Source: Jaltomata sinuosa (taxonomy: Eukaryota; Streptophyta; Magnoliopsida; Solanales; Solanaceae). Taken from it: DNA of 64,000 bases. The notes under the pieces were generated by a model, which saw nothing but the letters and a program-made list of their open reading frames with translations, had not been told where the DNA came from and did not search any database. The position numbers and the translations under genes were made by a program. Shown in pieces: positions 54,472 to 64,000 of the stretch; position 1 is the stretch's first letter; each line of letters starts with the position of its first letter. Location of the stretch: positions 62,001 to 126,000 of the forward strand of contig QJPP01000841.1 of NCBI GenBank assembly GCA_003996215.1. The letters are read 5' to 3'.

Positions 54472-55453
54472 CTGAGCCTATCTTAGCAATCACCACATAA
54501 GGACCAAAATATTTTGCAGCTAACTTGTTAAAAGGCGTAGAAGCTACAAAGATCTGTCTATATGGCTGGAGTTTTAAGTATACCCAATCACCTTCACTAA
54601 AGCTCCTATCAGACCTATGTTTGTTAGCAGTGTCCCTCATCCTCATCCTCCATTGAGCTCTAGAAAGATGGAATCTGAGCAAGGTAATAACAGCTTCCCT
54701 AGCCTCCAAGGATCTGTCCACCATGTCAATAGAGGCCTCACCAGCCAAATAAGGTAGGTGAATAGGGGGTTTTTGGCCATACAACACCTCATAAGGTGTG
54801 CATCTAAATGTAGAGTGATAAGTGGTATTACACCACCATTCAGCAAGTGGCAAATGGGCAACCCAATCAAGAGGGCTATCAGAACAAAAGCACCTCAAAT
54901 ATGTCTCTAAGGTTTTGTTAAGCACCTCAGTCTGACCATCAGTTTGGGGATGGTAGGCTGTAGATTAATGTAGCTGAACCCCTTGCAATGTAAATAATTT
55001 TTGCCAAAAGGAGCTCAAGAAGATAGGGTCTCTATCACTCATTATAGTAGCAGGCATTCCGTGCAGCTTGAAGACATTGTCCATAAAACTTTGGGCCACA
55101 GACTGAGCTGTATAAGGGTGTTGCAACCCAATGAAGTGACCAGATTTACTCAACCTGTCAACCACTACTAATATGACATCCTTTCCCTTGGACTTAGGAA
55201 GGCCCTCAATAAAATCCAAACTGATATCAATCCATACACCTTCAGGAATAGGGAGAGGCTGTAAGAGTCCAGGGTAGGCAGCTGCATCATATTTATGTCT
55301 CTGGCAAACATCACATTTCTGAATAAAAACTCTAACATCAGCAGCTAATGACTTCCAATAGAAAAGAGATTGCAGCCTCTTAATAGTGGAGTCCATGCCT
55401 GAGTGGCCACCTTGAGGTGTAGAATGCCACAACTGGATAATGATTTGCCTCAA
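54401..55453 (-). pseudogene. Gypsy integrase, zinc domain and DDE core
   Basis: HSTPQGGHSGMDSTIKRL ... CDVCQRHK is the HHCC zinc domain. Catalytic Asp residues lie in WIDISLDFIEGLP and IMSDRDPIFLSSFW. An in-frame TAA at 54965-54967 follows GVQLH. The third catalytic residue, Glu, is in DGQTEVLN just upstream of LETYLRCFC (54925 onward). Apart from the single stop the core is complete. Confidence 0.9.
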
Positions 55454-55507
55454 CTGCAGATCAGATCCTACAACTAACCTGCCTTTCCACCTTAGTTGAG
55501 AACTAAT

Positions 55508-56360
55508 TCAAGTGTAGGACTTGTAAGGTTGCACCTGGAGTCTAAGAATCAAAGCTTGCAGTGCAGGGTCAGATGTCCAAGTATGTCTGATCTGATCCAA
55601 GAGTGTATCACTAGGAGTCAATAGTGAGATAGCCAGTAGTTCAGCACCTTGATTTCTAGACAAGGCAACAGCAGCCTTGTTATCACTTCCCCTCTTGAAT
55701 TCAATAGAAAAATCAAAGGCCATTAACTTGGAAATACCAGAAACCTGAAAATCAGTATGAATGTTCTGCTCAAGCAAGTGTTTTAAGGCCTTCTGATCAG
55801 TTCTTACAACAAAATGCCTTCCTAACAAGTAGTGAGACCACTTAGTAACTGCAAAAATAATAGCCAACAGTTCCCTGTCGTACACACATAGCCTGATGTT
55901 TAGGAGCTAGAGACTTGCTAATATAGGCAATTGGATTCCCTTGCTGCATCAAGACAGCACCAATTCCTGAGCCACTGGCATCAGTCTCAATAATGAAGGG
56001 TTGATCATAGTTAGGTAAAGCCAAAACAGGTGCAGTCACCAATGCTTCCTTGAGAGTATTGAAAGCTGCAGTAGCTTCATCATTCCAAACAAACTTGTCC
56101 TTCTTTAAGAGTTCAGTGAGGGGTTTAGAAATAGCCCCAAAACCCTTAATAAAACTTCTATAGTACCCTGCTAGACCAAGAAATCCTCTCAACTGTTTAA
56201 TAGTAGCAGGAATAGTCCAAGCTTGTATAACTGAGATTTTTTTTGGGTCAGTAGCCACTCCTTTAAAGCTTATAAAATGGCCCAAGTACTCTACTTCAGG
56301 CACCTCAAAGGCACACTTAGACTCTTTGGCAAACAACTGGTGGTTCTTCATCAATTCCAA
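55508..56360 (-). pseudogene. Gypsy RT end and RNase H
   Basis: HQLFAKESKCAFEVPEVEYL and KQLRGFLGLAGYYRSFIKGF belong to the RT C-terminus. FIIETDASGSGIGAVLMQQG carries the RNase H catalytic Asp. A frameshift near 55880 is followed by YDRELLAIIFAVTKWSHYLL with the catalytic Glu and VRTDQKALKHLLEQ. The end of the frame at 55508 is a stop before the integrase. Confidence 0.9.
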
Positions 56361-58012
56361 TACTGTCTTACATGAGTAGGCATGTCCTTGCTATAAACTA
56401 ATATATCATCAAAAAAGACTAGCACTGACTTCCTCAAGAGGGGTTTAAAAACAGCATTCATCAAACTTTGGAATGAGGATGGTGCATTAGTCAAACCAAA
56501 AGGCATGACCAAGAATTCATAGTGGTCTTCATGAGTTTTAAAGGCTGTTTTGTGTGTATCTGCCTCCTTCATTCTCAACTGGTGATAACCAGCTCTAAGA
56601 TCAATCTTAGAGAATACTTCAGCTCCCCCCAATTCATCTAGCAGATCCTCAATGATAGGAATAGGAAATTTGTCCTTTACAGTCAACTGATTCAAATCCC
56701 TATAATCCACACAAAGTCTCCAACTACCATCCTTCTTCCCAACCAATACTACAGGTGAGGCATAAGGACTAGAACTATGTTGTATTACACCTTGGTCCAG
56801 CATCTCTTGTACTAATTTTTCAATGATATCCTTCTTTACTCCAGGGTACCTATAGGGTCTTTTACTCACATGGGCAGCTGAATCTATGAGTGGTATTTTG
56901 TGATCAAAAGGACCTCTATGAGGGGGCAATGTGGTAGGTATTTCAAATATACATCTATATTGTTCCATTAAAGCAGCTAAAGTAGGATTAACCTCAGTAC
57001 CTTGAAGAGCTTGAATACTGTTGCATTGCCCAACAGTAGTTGTCTCTGATATCAAGGTGAGCATAAGAATATGAACTGATTCATCAGCTTTCTTATTCAA
57101 AGCTTGAGCAGTAGTTGTTCTTAGTTGACTGTTGGCCCCTCTCAGAACATGCCTCTTACCCTTATGCACAAACTCAATGGTTCTGTTGCTGAAGTAAAAA
57201 AGAATCCTACCCAATGTATTCAACCACTGTACACCCAGGACTATATCAACATTCCCCAGTGGTAACAGTAGGAAGTCAGAAGAAAAGGAAGTACCCTGTA
57301 ATAACCATTGTAAATTCTTACCGACTGCAGCAGTTTGGACCTTCCTACCATCAGCTACACTGACAGACTGCTCCATTATGGGTAAAGCTCTACATCCCAG
57401 CTTCCTTGCTACTGATTCATCAATGAAATTATGAGTGCTTCTTGTGTCAATAAGCACTTGCAGGGGCTGTTTTTCATGGTAACCAGTGACTCTAATGGTC
57501 TGGTAACCTGCACTACCAGTGAATGCCTGCAAGGAGATGGTCATACATTCTTCATTAACCAACACTACCTCCTGTCCTTGGGTTACTTCTTCATCCATGT
57601 TCCCTCCATCCTCTTCTACCATTTCTACTAAGAACAGTTGCTTCTTTGCTTTACACACATGCCTAGGAATATATTTTTCATCACAAAGAAAACACAACCT
57701 CTTAGCCCTCTTTTCATCCATTTCAGCAGCAGTCAATAACCTTCTACCAGGATTGCTGTGAGAAGAGTTATTGAACCTACTTGCACTTGGTTCATAAGGT
57801 TTCTTGACAAATACATTGGTCATGGGAGGCCTCTGATCATTCTGGACTTTGGAAGGATTAGGGAGAATGCCACTATTCCTGCTAGTGTTCCTAATTCCCC
57901 AAGATTGGGCTTGAGCTTCAAAGACTTCTTCCTGCAACTTAGCAACCTTGTAAGCTTGCAGTAACGTTCTTGGTGCTTGAATCCTCACAGACTTGTTAAG
58001 ATCAGGTTTCAA
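56351..58012 (-). pseudogene. Gypsy gag end, protease and reverse transcriptase in one 553-codon frame
   Basis: The gag end includes CFLCDEKYIPRHVCK, a knuckle with one His. The protease reads VLIDTRSTHNFID, where the family has Asp-Ser/Thr-Gly; Gly is Arg here. RT motifs KDGSWRLCVDYRDLNQLTVK, FSKIDLRAGYHQLRM, MPFGLTNAPSSFQSLMN and VFFDDILVYS are all in place. The frame shifts at about 56360. Confidence 0.92.
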
Positions 58013-58078
58013 CCCCCCAGAAAATAACTAATAGCATTCTCATTGGACAAGTTGACCCCATTCAACAACCTGTCAAAT

Positions 58079-58675
58079 TCAGCCTGATAAGCCAGTTTGC
58101 TGTAAGTTTTTAATAGCTTCCATTGGATCTTCAAAACCATCTCCAAACCTTTCATTAATTGCCAACACATACTCAGACCAAGAAGGTTCTAAGGCAGAGT
58201 TCCTAGTTCTCATGTAGGATCTGTGCCAAGCAATGGCCTCCCCATCCAAGTGGATAGAACTCACTCTCACCCTCTGATCAAATGGAATTTCATCCGTAGC
58301 AAAAAACTGATCAACCTTATATAACCATGTCCTCAGATCTTGACCAGAAAACCTAGGAAATTCTAGTTTAGAGCATCGAGTGAGAAATTTACCCCCAGGA
58401 ACCTGAAATTCCCTAGCTGCATTGGAGTACCTCTGCTCCCTCGATCGATCTCCTCCTACAGAAGACTCAGCTCTGTCTGGTTCTACTTCCTTATCCTTTT
58501 GTTTCATATTTCCCAGAGCTTGCTTGATCTCCATTAATTCCTTATCTGCTTGTGCATTTCGGTCATTCATGGTCGCTATACCATCCATAAGTTTCTGCAA
58601 CTGATCCTGAATCTGAGACAGTTTCCCATCCATTTCTTCAGAAGATTTGTCCTGATTTTTGTCGCGGGCCACCAT
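58079..58675 (-). pseudogene. Gypsy gag, N-terminal part
   Basis: The 198-codon frame starts MVARDKNQDKSSEEMDGKLS just inside the primer site. A helical region is followed by LEFPRFSGQDLRTWLYKVDQ, FF and the gag core. It ends prematurely at LQQTGLSG, where the family continues into the sequence found in the next frame at about 58075-58012. Confidence 0.88.
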
Positions 58676-58696
58676 AGTTCAAGCCAAGAATCAATG

Positions 58697-58708
58697 GCTC
58701 TGATACCA
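58697..58708 (-). other. Primer binding site of the gypsy element
   Basis: Minus strand TGGTATCAGAGC, two bases inside the 5' LTR; initiator Met-tRNA. Confidence 0.9.
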
Positions 58709-58710
58709 AT

Positions 58711-59124
58711 TGATGCAAGGATCAGGGATCGAGTGGAAATTTGTTAATCTAGGAGAGAATTCTCGAAGAAGATTGGTAACTAACTCAGGGATAATTCCGA
58801 GATATTAGTTGAGAGAAGAATATTGAGAGAAGAAGAAGATGACTTTTATTATATCAATGAATGAATACATTTCAGCTATTACATCTCTATTTATAGTAGC
58901 TACTAACATAGGTTGTGCCTTCATTTGCTAACAGTAACTAACTAACTGCAATTGAACAGAATAACTAACTCTAGGACTTGATGAACAGTAATGAACAGTA
59001 GCGAACAGTAATAACTACTTTTTGAATTAACTATGCAACTGTTTCCCTTCTTCGATTGCTTCACTCTTTCAGCTCCTTTACTACAGCTTCCTTAGCTCTT
59101 TAATATCTCCTTAGCATTGTATCA
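58711..59124 (-). repeat. 5' LTR of the gypsy element
   Basis: TGATGCAAGG to TTGTATCA, 414 bp, nearly identical to the 3' LTR. Confidence 0.95.
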
Positions 59125-59282
59125 GGTAATTTCAAGAGGATTTCAGTTATGAGTTCTGGTGGAAGGGTGGGAATCATCAACCTTGAAGAATCTTGTATTG
59201 AATTTGATAAAAATTGAGAATGGTTTGTGGGTTTGATCCGTTCTGGGCGTTGATAGGAGGGTTCGTTTCCCTTGGAATTCAT

Positions 59283-59395
59283 TTTTGAGTTGGAAGAATT
59301 TGCAGTCTTTGAAGTTCAATTTTGCTATGGAAAAGGTTAGTAGAGGTTTTGTGAATAGTGAGAACCCTAGAACACTTGTTTTCTTTTTTTTAGAA
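59283..59395 (-). promoter_or_regulatory. 5' flank of the split F-box gene
   Basis: Upstream of the F-box ATG on the minus strand; 113 bases before shared repeat sequence begins. No TATA box is evident within it. Confidence 0.25.
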
Positions 59396-60130
59396 TTCGC
59401 ACCTAATCTTGCTCTTCTCACATTGGTTTTCCTAATTGATTGGACCTTGAATTTGACTCGGCTCAAAGTTCTCTTTTCGGGCTTAAAACTTTTAGTCCAT
59501 TCGTTTGTTTCACCAAACCGATAGTCCAATCCAACTACATTAACAACTTGTATTAATACATCAGAATCTTAAAATGCTAATAAAGAATCAAATTAACATA
59601 ATTATATAGACATCAAGATCACAATATGTAGCATCCTAGGAAAGAATAAAAGGAAAAGAGATATTAGCACTAGTAACGCAAATAAATAAAAAAATACATG
59701 CAATTTATTAGAGAATAAAACCTAACAAGAACTTAGGCATCTATGAAACAAAAGGCTAAAGAAAAAATCCAAATGAAGTGCACTTCCCTTTCTTCAACTA
59801 TTCAACTATATACAAGGATTTTATATATCCAAAAAATGCAATAAGAAAATAAAAGAGCTTTAATAATAGGTTCTTCTCATGATTTGATTCACCAAAACAG
59901 AAAAGCAACAGACAACTTTGTAGCTAAATAGCAAAATCCGTCACTAATCCTATTTAGCGACGGATTATCAAAAATTTATGTTAGCTACGAGCAATTTAGT
60001 GACGAATTAGCAACGAAGTTCGTAGCTAATTTCAAACTTTCCTTTATAGTGGTTCAGAGAGCTTGCTCTATTCAATTATTCTTGATGTGGAAGACATTAG
60101 TGGAGTTCTTCCACATAGAGTCACTCAAAA
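59396..60130. repeat. Recurring block segments P (leader side only) and R, copy 5
   Basis: 'gaattcgcacctaatcttgctcttctcacattgg' to 'ttgtattaatac' matches the right end of 18200-18360. Segment R follows (59590-59890) without the RTYFPEP exon, which is missing between 'gatttgattcac' and the CACTA-like end (60035-60048). The short hairpin is at 60085-60119. Confidence 0.7.
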
Positions 60131-60494
60131 CCTTTCCTTGTAAAACCAATTGTGTTCAAATAAATATTTCGATTAATAGATCAGAAAGACATCTGTTAAA
60201 TAAATTATTACTATTTACTTCAACAAAAGAGGTTTACCCAAAAGAATGAATAAGAGTGATTATCGCCATGTAAAAGAACTTCATGTAGGAGTGTTCAAGG
60301 AAAATAAAAAAAATTGCACCAAAACAAACAAAGCCGACTAAAAAAAATTGATCTTTCATTTGAATTAGTATTTAACTTTTTAAAACACAGTAACATTTGA
60401 CTTATTTTGGTTTTAGATAAATAAAAATTGGAAGAAATTGAAAGAAAAAAAATCGAACCAAACCTACATATAGAGAGCACATAATAAAAGGTTC
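60131..60494. repeat. Block sequence carrying the empty site of the 37821 solo LTR
   Basis: Colinear with 37571-37820 and 38601-38720. Near 60366-60378 'gaattagtatttaac' is continuous, without the 780-bp LTR. Confidence 0.8.
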
Positions 60495-60700
60495 ATGAGG
60501 GAAATAATGAATAAAAATGGGAAGAAGGAGATTTATAAGTTCATTATGGAGAAAGGTTTGCTTATTAAAATCTCATTCTGCATGTGGAGGGCATGGGAGT
60601 TCAATTTACCTATTTATGATGTGGTGAGAAGAATGGACTTAATTATGCCTTCCATTTATTTCCTAATCAAGACACCATATCACTTATTTCTACATCTCGC
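60495..60700 (+). pseudogene. LINE zinc-binding (zf-RVT) fragment, second copy
   Basis: KISFCMWRAWEFNLPIYDVV and RRMDLIMPS match 38760-38880 and keep the W-A-W form closer to the family. The fragment ends before the Cys pair. Confidence 0.7.
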
Positions 60701-60942
60701 ACCTGCCATAAAAAGAAAAGAAAAAAAATGAGACAATCAAAAAGTATCCAACCACAAGAAGAATATATGACACATCAACAGCTAAAAACTTTAGTAAATC
60801 AGCCAGAATAGGTAAAAAGAGAAGTCAAATAGTCTCATTGACAGTATCTTCCTTTTTTTCCCAATTGCAGTCCAAGAACCAAATCAGAAGTACAGGTGAT
60901 CCAAGGAAGTTTCGACCAGAATAGAAATAAAGAAGAGTCCAA

Positions 60943-61131
60943 TATTATTTTTTTGATAACCGTGAAGTTTGGGCCAGCTCACACACCATAACTAATTCTA
61001 CGGTTTACCTGTTACCTCCCGCTAGCATATACATCACGGGTAACTCTGTCCACCAAGGCTTGGACAAATGGGAAAAAGAAACCTCATGGTTCTCAACCCA
61101 CTTCATTGACCACTAGGTCATAGCCGTGGTG
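60943..61131 (-). mobile_element. tRNA-derived SINE, nearly full length
   Basis: Minus strand: GCTATGACCTAGTGGTCAAT (A-box region), GGGTTGAGAACCATGAGG, TTGTCCAAGCCTTGGTGGAC, GGTAACAGGTAAACCG and GGTTATCAAAAAAATAATAT as the 3' tail. It has the longest body of the five copies. Confidence 0.8.
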
Positions 61132-61200
61132 CATGTCAATCTCTCCTTTTAAGTAGAAGTACCTAGGAAAACAGGCAGAAACATAACTTTTGTTTTTCAG

Positions 61201-61600
61201 ATAATGCAGATCATGTTTCAACTTCCATATGCATCATAAGTTCATATCATTTTTTTGTAATGATCGATAAATCCGTCTTGGAATCAGAATTTGATGCAAC
61301 GGCTGAACCAGAAGAATGCAGTAAAGAGAATGAAGAGAAAATTATTTCTCTTACAGATCATTTTAAAATAAAAAATCAGCCGCCTTAAAATCAAAATCTA
61401 TTGCTGATTACAGAAGAAGAAAGAAAGTAGAAGCTCTTCTTGTTCTTGATCATGTCAAGAACAATATGAAAGATCTTTGAAATTCTTGATAGTCCCCACT
61501 TTCTCTATCCCATCTTTGCTCCGGTGCTTTTGGAGCAAATCGTAACTCAAACTGAAAGCTTTCTCACAGGGAAAACAAGAATTAGTGGGCAAAAAAGCAA
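61201..61600 (+). pseudogene. Compound block left end and coiled-coil fragment, copy 4
   Basis: 'gataatgcagatcatgtttcaac' begins the block match. From 61270 'gaatcagaatttgatgca', 'agtaaagagaatgaagagaaaattatttctctta' parallels 47190-47290; no frame longer than 30 codons is left. Confidence 0.5.
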
Positions 61601-61922
61601 AAGTAGTACTACAACATCACTTCCTGATTATTTAGGACTAGTGAAACTCAACCTACTTTGAATGATGATTATAATCATGATGAAAAGTGAAATGAAGAGA
61701 ATTTTGTAAAAGAATTTCATCTCGTTGACTGGTGGAATTCATAATTCGAACCATTCTGAGAAAAAGCAAGATACAACTGAAGGAAGCCAACCAATGAGCA
61801 AGATCAAACAAAGAAAACTAAGTCACCATTTTATAAAGGTAAGGGTTACAATTGAAAGGAGAAACAAAAGAGAATGAAGGTGTACTGATCTTTTGCTACA
61901 ATCAGACTTTGCTAGTTGGCTT

Positions 61923-62043
61923 CTATGTTGTTCGGACTCTTCAAAAATGTCAACGGGTGCGTGTTGGATTCTCCAAAAGTAGTGTATTTTTGGAGAATCT
62001 GACACAGGTGCGGTATCAAAAGTGAAGAGTCCACGCAACTTAG
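61923..62043. mobile_element. Hairpin MITE (CTATGTTGCTCGGACTC family)
   Basis: Left CTATGTTGTTCGGACTCTTC, right GAAGAGTCCACGCAACTTAG, with a second inner fold around 'ccaaaagtagtgtatttttgg'. Confidence 0.85.
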
Positions 62044-62280
62044 GTTGGCTTTTCTTTATAAATGATTGAAGGGATCTCCATTTGTACTGAACAAGATTAG
62101 TACTTATATATGAACATGTCTATTTAATGGGGAGGAAAAAAAAGATTTTTGCCCAAGATTTTTTAACACCGTACTCCTTCATAACCCACACATCTATGGG
62201 AGTGCTAGGATAATTACAGCGTACGGAAAGACCATTTCCAATACTCCTAGCTGCAACCCAAAACCTCCTACATAAGAAGG

Positions 62281-62614
62281 TTGCTCTACCAATTCTCATC
62301 AGTCATATCAACAGAATTGATGCCCCAAGGCCCCAAACCATTATACCCACGAAGACCATCAGTAGTAGCCAATGAAGCTTTTCATTTACATTCATTCGAG
62401 ATCGTGGGTTCTGCAAATGGATTGATTTGTGTTGTTGATGGGGTAAAAGAATTGCTTTTATGGAACCCCAACAATAAGAAAGAACAAGAAATTGCCTCAT
62501 TCTAGATCTATGTTGAAGAATTTCTTGTACCTTCTAATTGTTGGGTTTCATAGAAGAAATTCTTTTGCCCCGACAAATCAATCAATCCATTGAAAGAACC
62601 AAAGCACAAATACA
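62281..62614. pseudogene. F-box-associated domain fragment, inverted pair
   Basis: On the plus strand 62380-62505 reads FEIVGSANGLICVVDGVKEL, LLWNPNNKKEQEIASF, the 'GS-NGLI------LLLWNP-T/NKK' motif that begins the F-box-associated domain. From 62515 to 62610 the minus strand carries a second, more decayed copy (GLIDLSGQKNFFYETQQLEG region), so the two copies are tail to tail with about 10 bases between. The upstream plus frame from 62281 is open but not convincing. No F-box lies nearby on the plus strand. Confidence 0.65.
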
Positions 62615-62689
62615 TGTGAACCACGGAACATTTTATTTATCTCAAGTGAATTCTTCATATTTGCCAATCTTTTTTCCTCTTCTTCTTCT

Positions 62690-62910
62690 TTTCACGGAGT
62701 TCAAGCCAACTTGCACGCACCTCGACTAATTTTACGACTTACCTGCTACCTCCCACCAACACAGACACCAGCAGGTAAGTGTTTTTTGCCTCCACTGAAA
62801 TTTGAACCTATGACCTCATGGTTATCAATCCCCTGCATTGAAATTTGAACCTATGACCTCATGGTTCTCAATCCACTGCATTGAACACTAGGTCACACCC
62901 TTGGGTGCAT
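62690..62910 (-). mobile_element. tRNA-derived SINE with duplicated B-box region
   Basis: Minus strand as other copies, but the 45-bp 'ctgcattgaaatttgaacctatgacctcatggttctcaatcc' unit is present twice (about 62790 and 62835 on the plus strand). The tail side is 'gaAGTTGGCTTGAACTCCGTG'. Confidence 0.75.
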
Positions 62911-62969
62911 GTCAGTCTTTCTTTGTAGTTCAAATGCCTAGGAGACAAGCAATAACATAACTTTTGTTC

Positions 62970-63434
62970 TTCAGATGATGCAGATCATGTTTCAACCTCC
63001 ATTTTTTTTGATAATGATCATGTTTCAACTTCCATATGCATCATAAGTTCACATCATCCTTTTGTAATGACCGAGAAATCCCTTCCAGGACCAACAATAG
63101 CCTTCGATATGCATCAAAAAATTCACATCAACTTCCATATGCATCAAAAATTTCACTTTCATGTGCTCTACAAGAGACAGGACCCTATTAAAGAAATTGT
63201 CATACGCAATATGTTTCTCCAATAATCTCTTGTTTACTGTACCCCTTTCCCAATCTAATAATGAAAAGACGGTGACAAATTAAAAATCAGTAAGCTATAG
63301 CAACAAGGAAAATCATAAAAGTCAAATACTGTATCAGACTAACGCTTATTCCATAATTCATTTTCCCTATTAATATCACTTAGAAGGATTAGTAACGTAA
63401 ATACGAGATGAAACAACAATCCTAGAAAGGTTTA
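62970..63434. repeat. Compound block, further shortened copy
   Basis: 'gatgatgcagatcatgtttcaac' to 'caacaatcctagaaaggttta', corresponding to 14267-14360 joined to 16000-16410, with a local repeat of 'acttccatatgcatca' (63027, 63070 and 63132). It ends at the next LTR. Confidence 0.65.
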
Positions 63435-64000
63435 TGTAACACTCCAGAAATTCTAAACTAAGATCTGAACCGTTCTTTATATGTGGTTAGACCCACAACC
63501 GATGAATTTACTATGTATCTAAGTATTAAGATCAATTCTTAAGTTTTGGAGGTGTATTAGATATGAATTAAAGTCATAAAGAACCTCTAGCTCAAAGTTA
63601 AGTTGAAAGTCTTTCTACCAATTAATTTTTCATGTAAGTTCTAACTAGGGTCAGCTTCAGATGACCATTTCTCCTAGAATATAAAGAGTTAGGTGGTCTA
63701 GTACCCACCAAATTAAAGGTATTTGAATTATATTTCCAACGCCACCGACCGCTCATTAATCCAAGTCCGGAGTAAAAAGTTATGAGCATTTTAGTAAAGC
63801 ACTGTCAGCTGTCAAAAATCCGACGGGCTGGCCGACGGGTGTGGGAAACTCCGAGGAGCGTCCCCGACGCCCGTGGTGACCACGACGGCCCATGGTGGCA
63901 GGGCGGGGGAACCAACCAGTGATCCTATTTGACCCCCGTGAAGCCCACGGTTGGGTCCGACGGCCCGTGGGAAGCGTCGTCCGGCGAATTTTCTGCATTT
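63435..64000. mobile_element. Start of a further copy of the large gypsy LTR, cut by the window edge
   Basis: Begins TGTAACACTCC inside segment M and is the reverse complement counterpart of 13780-14144 ('gagttaggtggtctagtacccaccaaattaaagg', 'aacgccaccgaccgc'). Beyond 63790 it turns GC-rich with 'ccgacggg' and 'cgacggcccatgg' motifs, a variant of the hairpin region at 13600-13760. Confidence 0.85.

Larger units (their letters stand above)
53754..59124 (-). mobile_element. Ty3/gypsy chromodomain retrotransposon, 5.4 kb
   Basis: LTRs 58711-59124 (5') and 53754-54162 (3') flank a minus-strand gag-pol. The target duplication GGTAA is at 53749-53753 and 59125-59129. Order gag, protease, RT, RNase H, integrase, chromodomain, with short LTRs and small size, fits the Reina group of chromoviruses (inference). 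The LTRs differ only at a few positions, so it is recent, yet pol carries at least four frame breaks. It inserted in an F-box gene, in the same orientation. Confidence 0.94.
53460..59282 (-). pseudogene. F-box protein gene split by a gypsy retrotransposon
   Basis: On the minus strand an ATG at 59280-59282 starts a frame containing IPTLPPELITEILLKLP, then the sequence is cut at 59125 by the element. Beyond it, from 53753, the frame resumes VKSLMQIGCVSKSWLALVSG, QEFIKTHLSL. Together they are one F-box domain (LP-E---EIL-KLP-KSL---CVSK-W--L), the part that binds SKP1 in SCF ubiquitin ligases. The duplicated bases GGTAA (TTACC) code for the Leu-Pro junction, so the frame fits once one copy is removed. 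Downstream the gene runs through HKLM and then, without an F-box-associated domain, to a short tail (EIYIESLVCPIS). It was therefore already internally deleted or a short gene before the insertion. Confidence 0.85.

Noticed and set aside
63780..63998. 72-codon minus-strand frame, Arg-rich
   Set aside because: It falls in the GC-rich repeat part of an LTR and is not protein-like.
1..64000. CRISPR array, bacterial operon, rRNA or tRNA gene
   Set aside because: No regular spacer-repeat array or cloverleaf was seen. tRNA-like boxes all belong to SINEs.

Overview
The window looks like heterochromatic or intergenic DNA from a flowering plant, most likely Solanaceae. The evidence is AT-rich spacer DNA, several tRNA-derived SINEs of the kind known from tobacco and tomato, Stowaway MITEs with a CTCCCTCCGTTTCAATTTG end, the hairpin MITE beginning CTATGTTGCTCGGACTC, and Ty1/copia and Ty3/gypsy elements primed by initiator Met-tRNA. 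The genus cannot be fixed from the sequence. I see no intact, obviously functional host gene. Almost everything is mobile elements, their remains, and fragments of host genes.

Layout, left to right. 1-2764 holds a decayed DUF1985/Ulp1-protease gene of the type carried by plant DNA transposons. 3742-14144 is a solo gypsy-type LTR with TSD TACCA, interrupted by a nested 8.1 kb copia element (4527-12641, minus strand, TSD CGGGT) that carries an extra 3' reading frame. 14150-19330 is the first copy of a compound block that recurs, in pieces, through the rest of the window. It contains an inverted pair of receptor-like-kinase C-terminal exons, an F-box-associated fragment with a promoter-like region, and an unrecognised exon. 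19330-23750 contains Helitron-like and hAT-like pieces, the N-terminal half of a histone H2A.X gene and a DUF4283 fragment. 24097-27893 is the second block copy. 28652-32776 is a deleted copia relative. 32814-37570 is a third block copy split by Helitron-like DNA and a GTC-rich satellite. 37821-38600 is a solo LTR with perfect ends. 38700-46250 mixes LINE 3' fragments, MITEs, a DUF4283 open reading frame and the C-terminal half of H2A.X. 46500-53750 is a further block copy holding another solo LTR (49011-51106) and a 1.4 kb palindrome built from a MED26-like exon. 53754-59124 is a young-looking chromodomain gypsy element that split an F-box gene. 59396-64000 is more of the block, ending in the start of another copy of the large LTR.

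The recurring theme is host gene fragments (kinase, F-box, MED26, H2A.X) duplicated and, in several cases, arranged head to head. Any read-through transcript of these palindromes would fold into long double-stranded RNA, so the region is a candidate source of small RNAs directed at the parental genes. That is inference. The fragments, orientations, target-site duplications and filled/empty site comparisons are read directly from the sequence.
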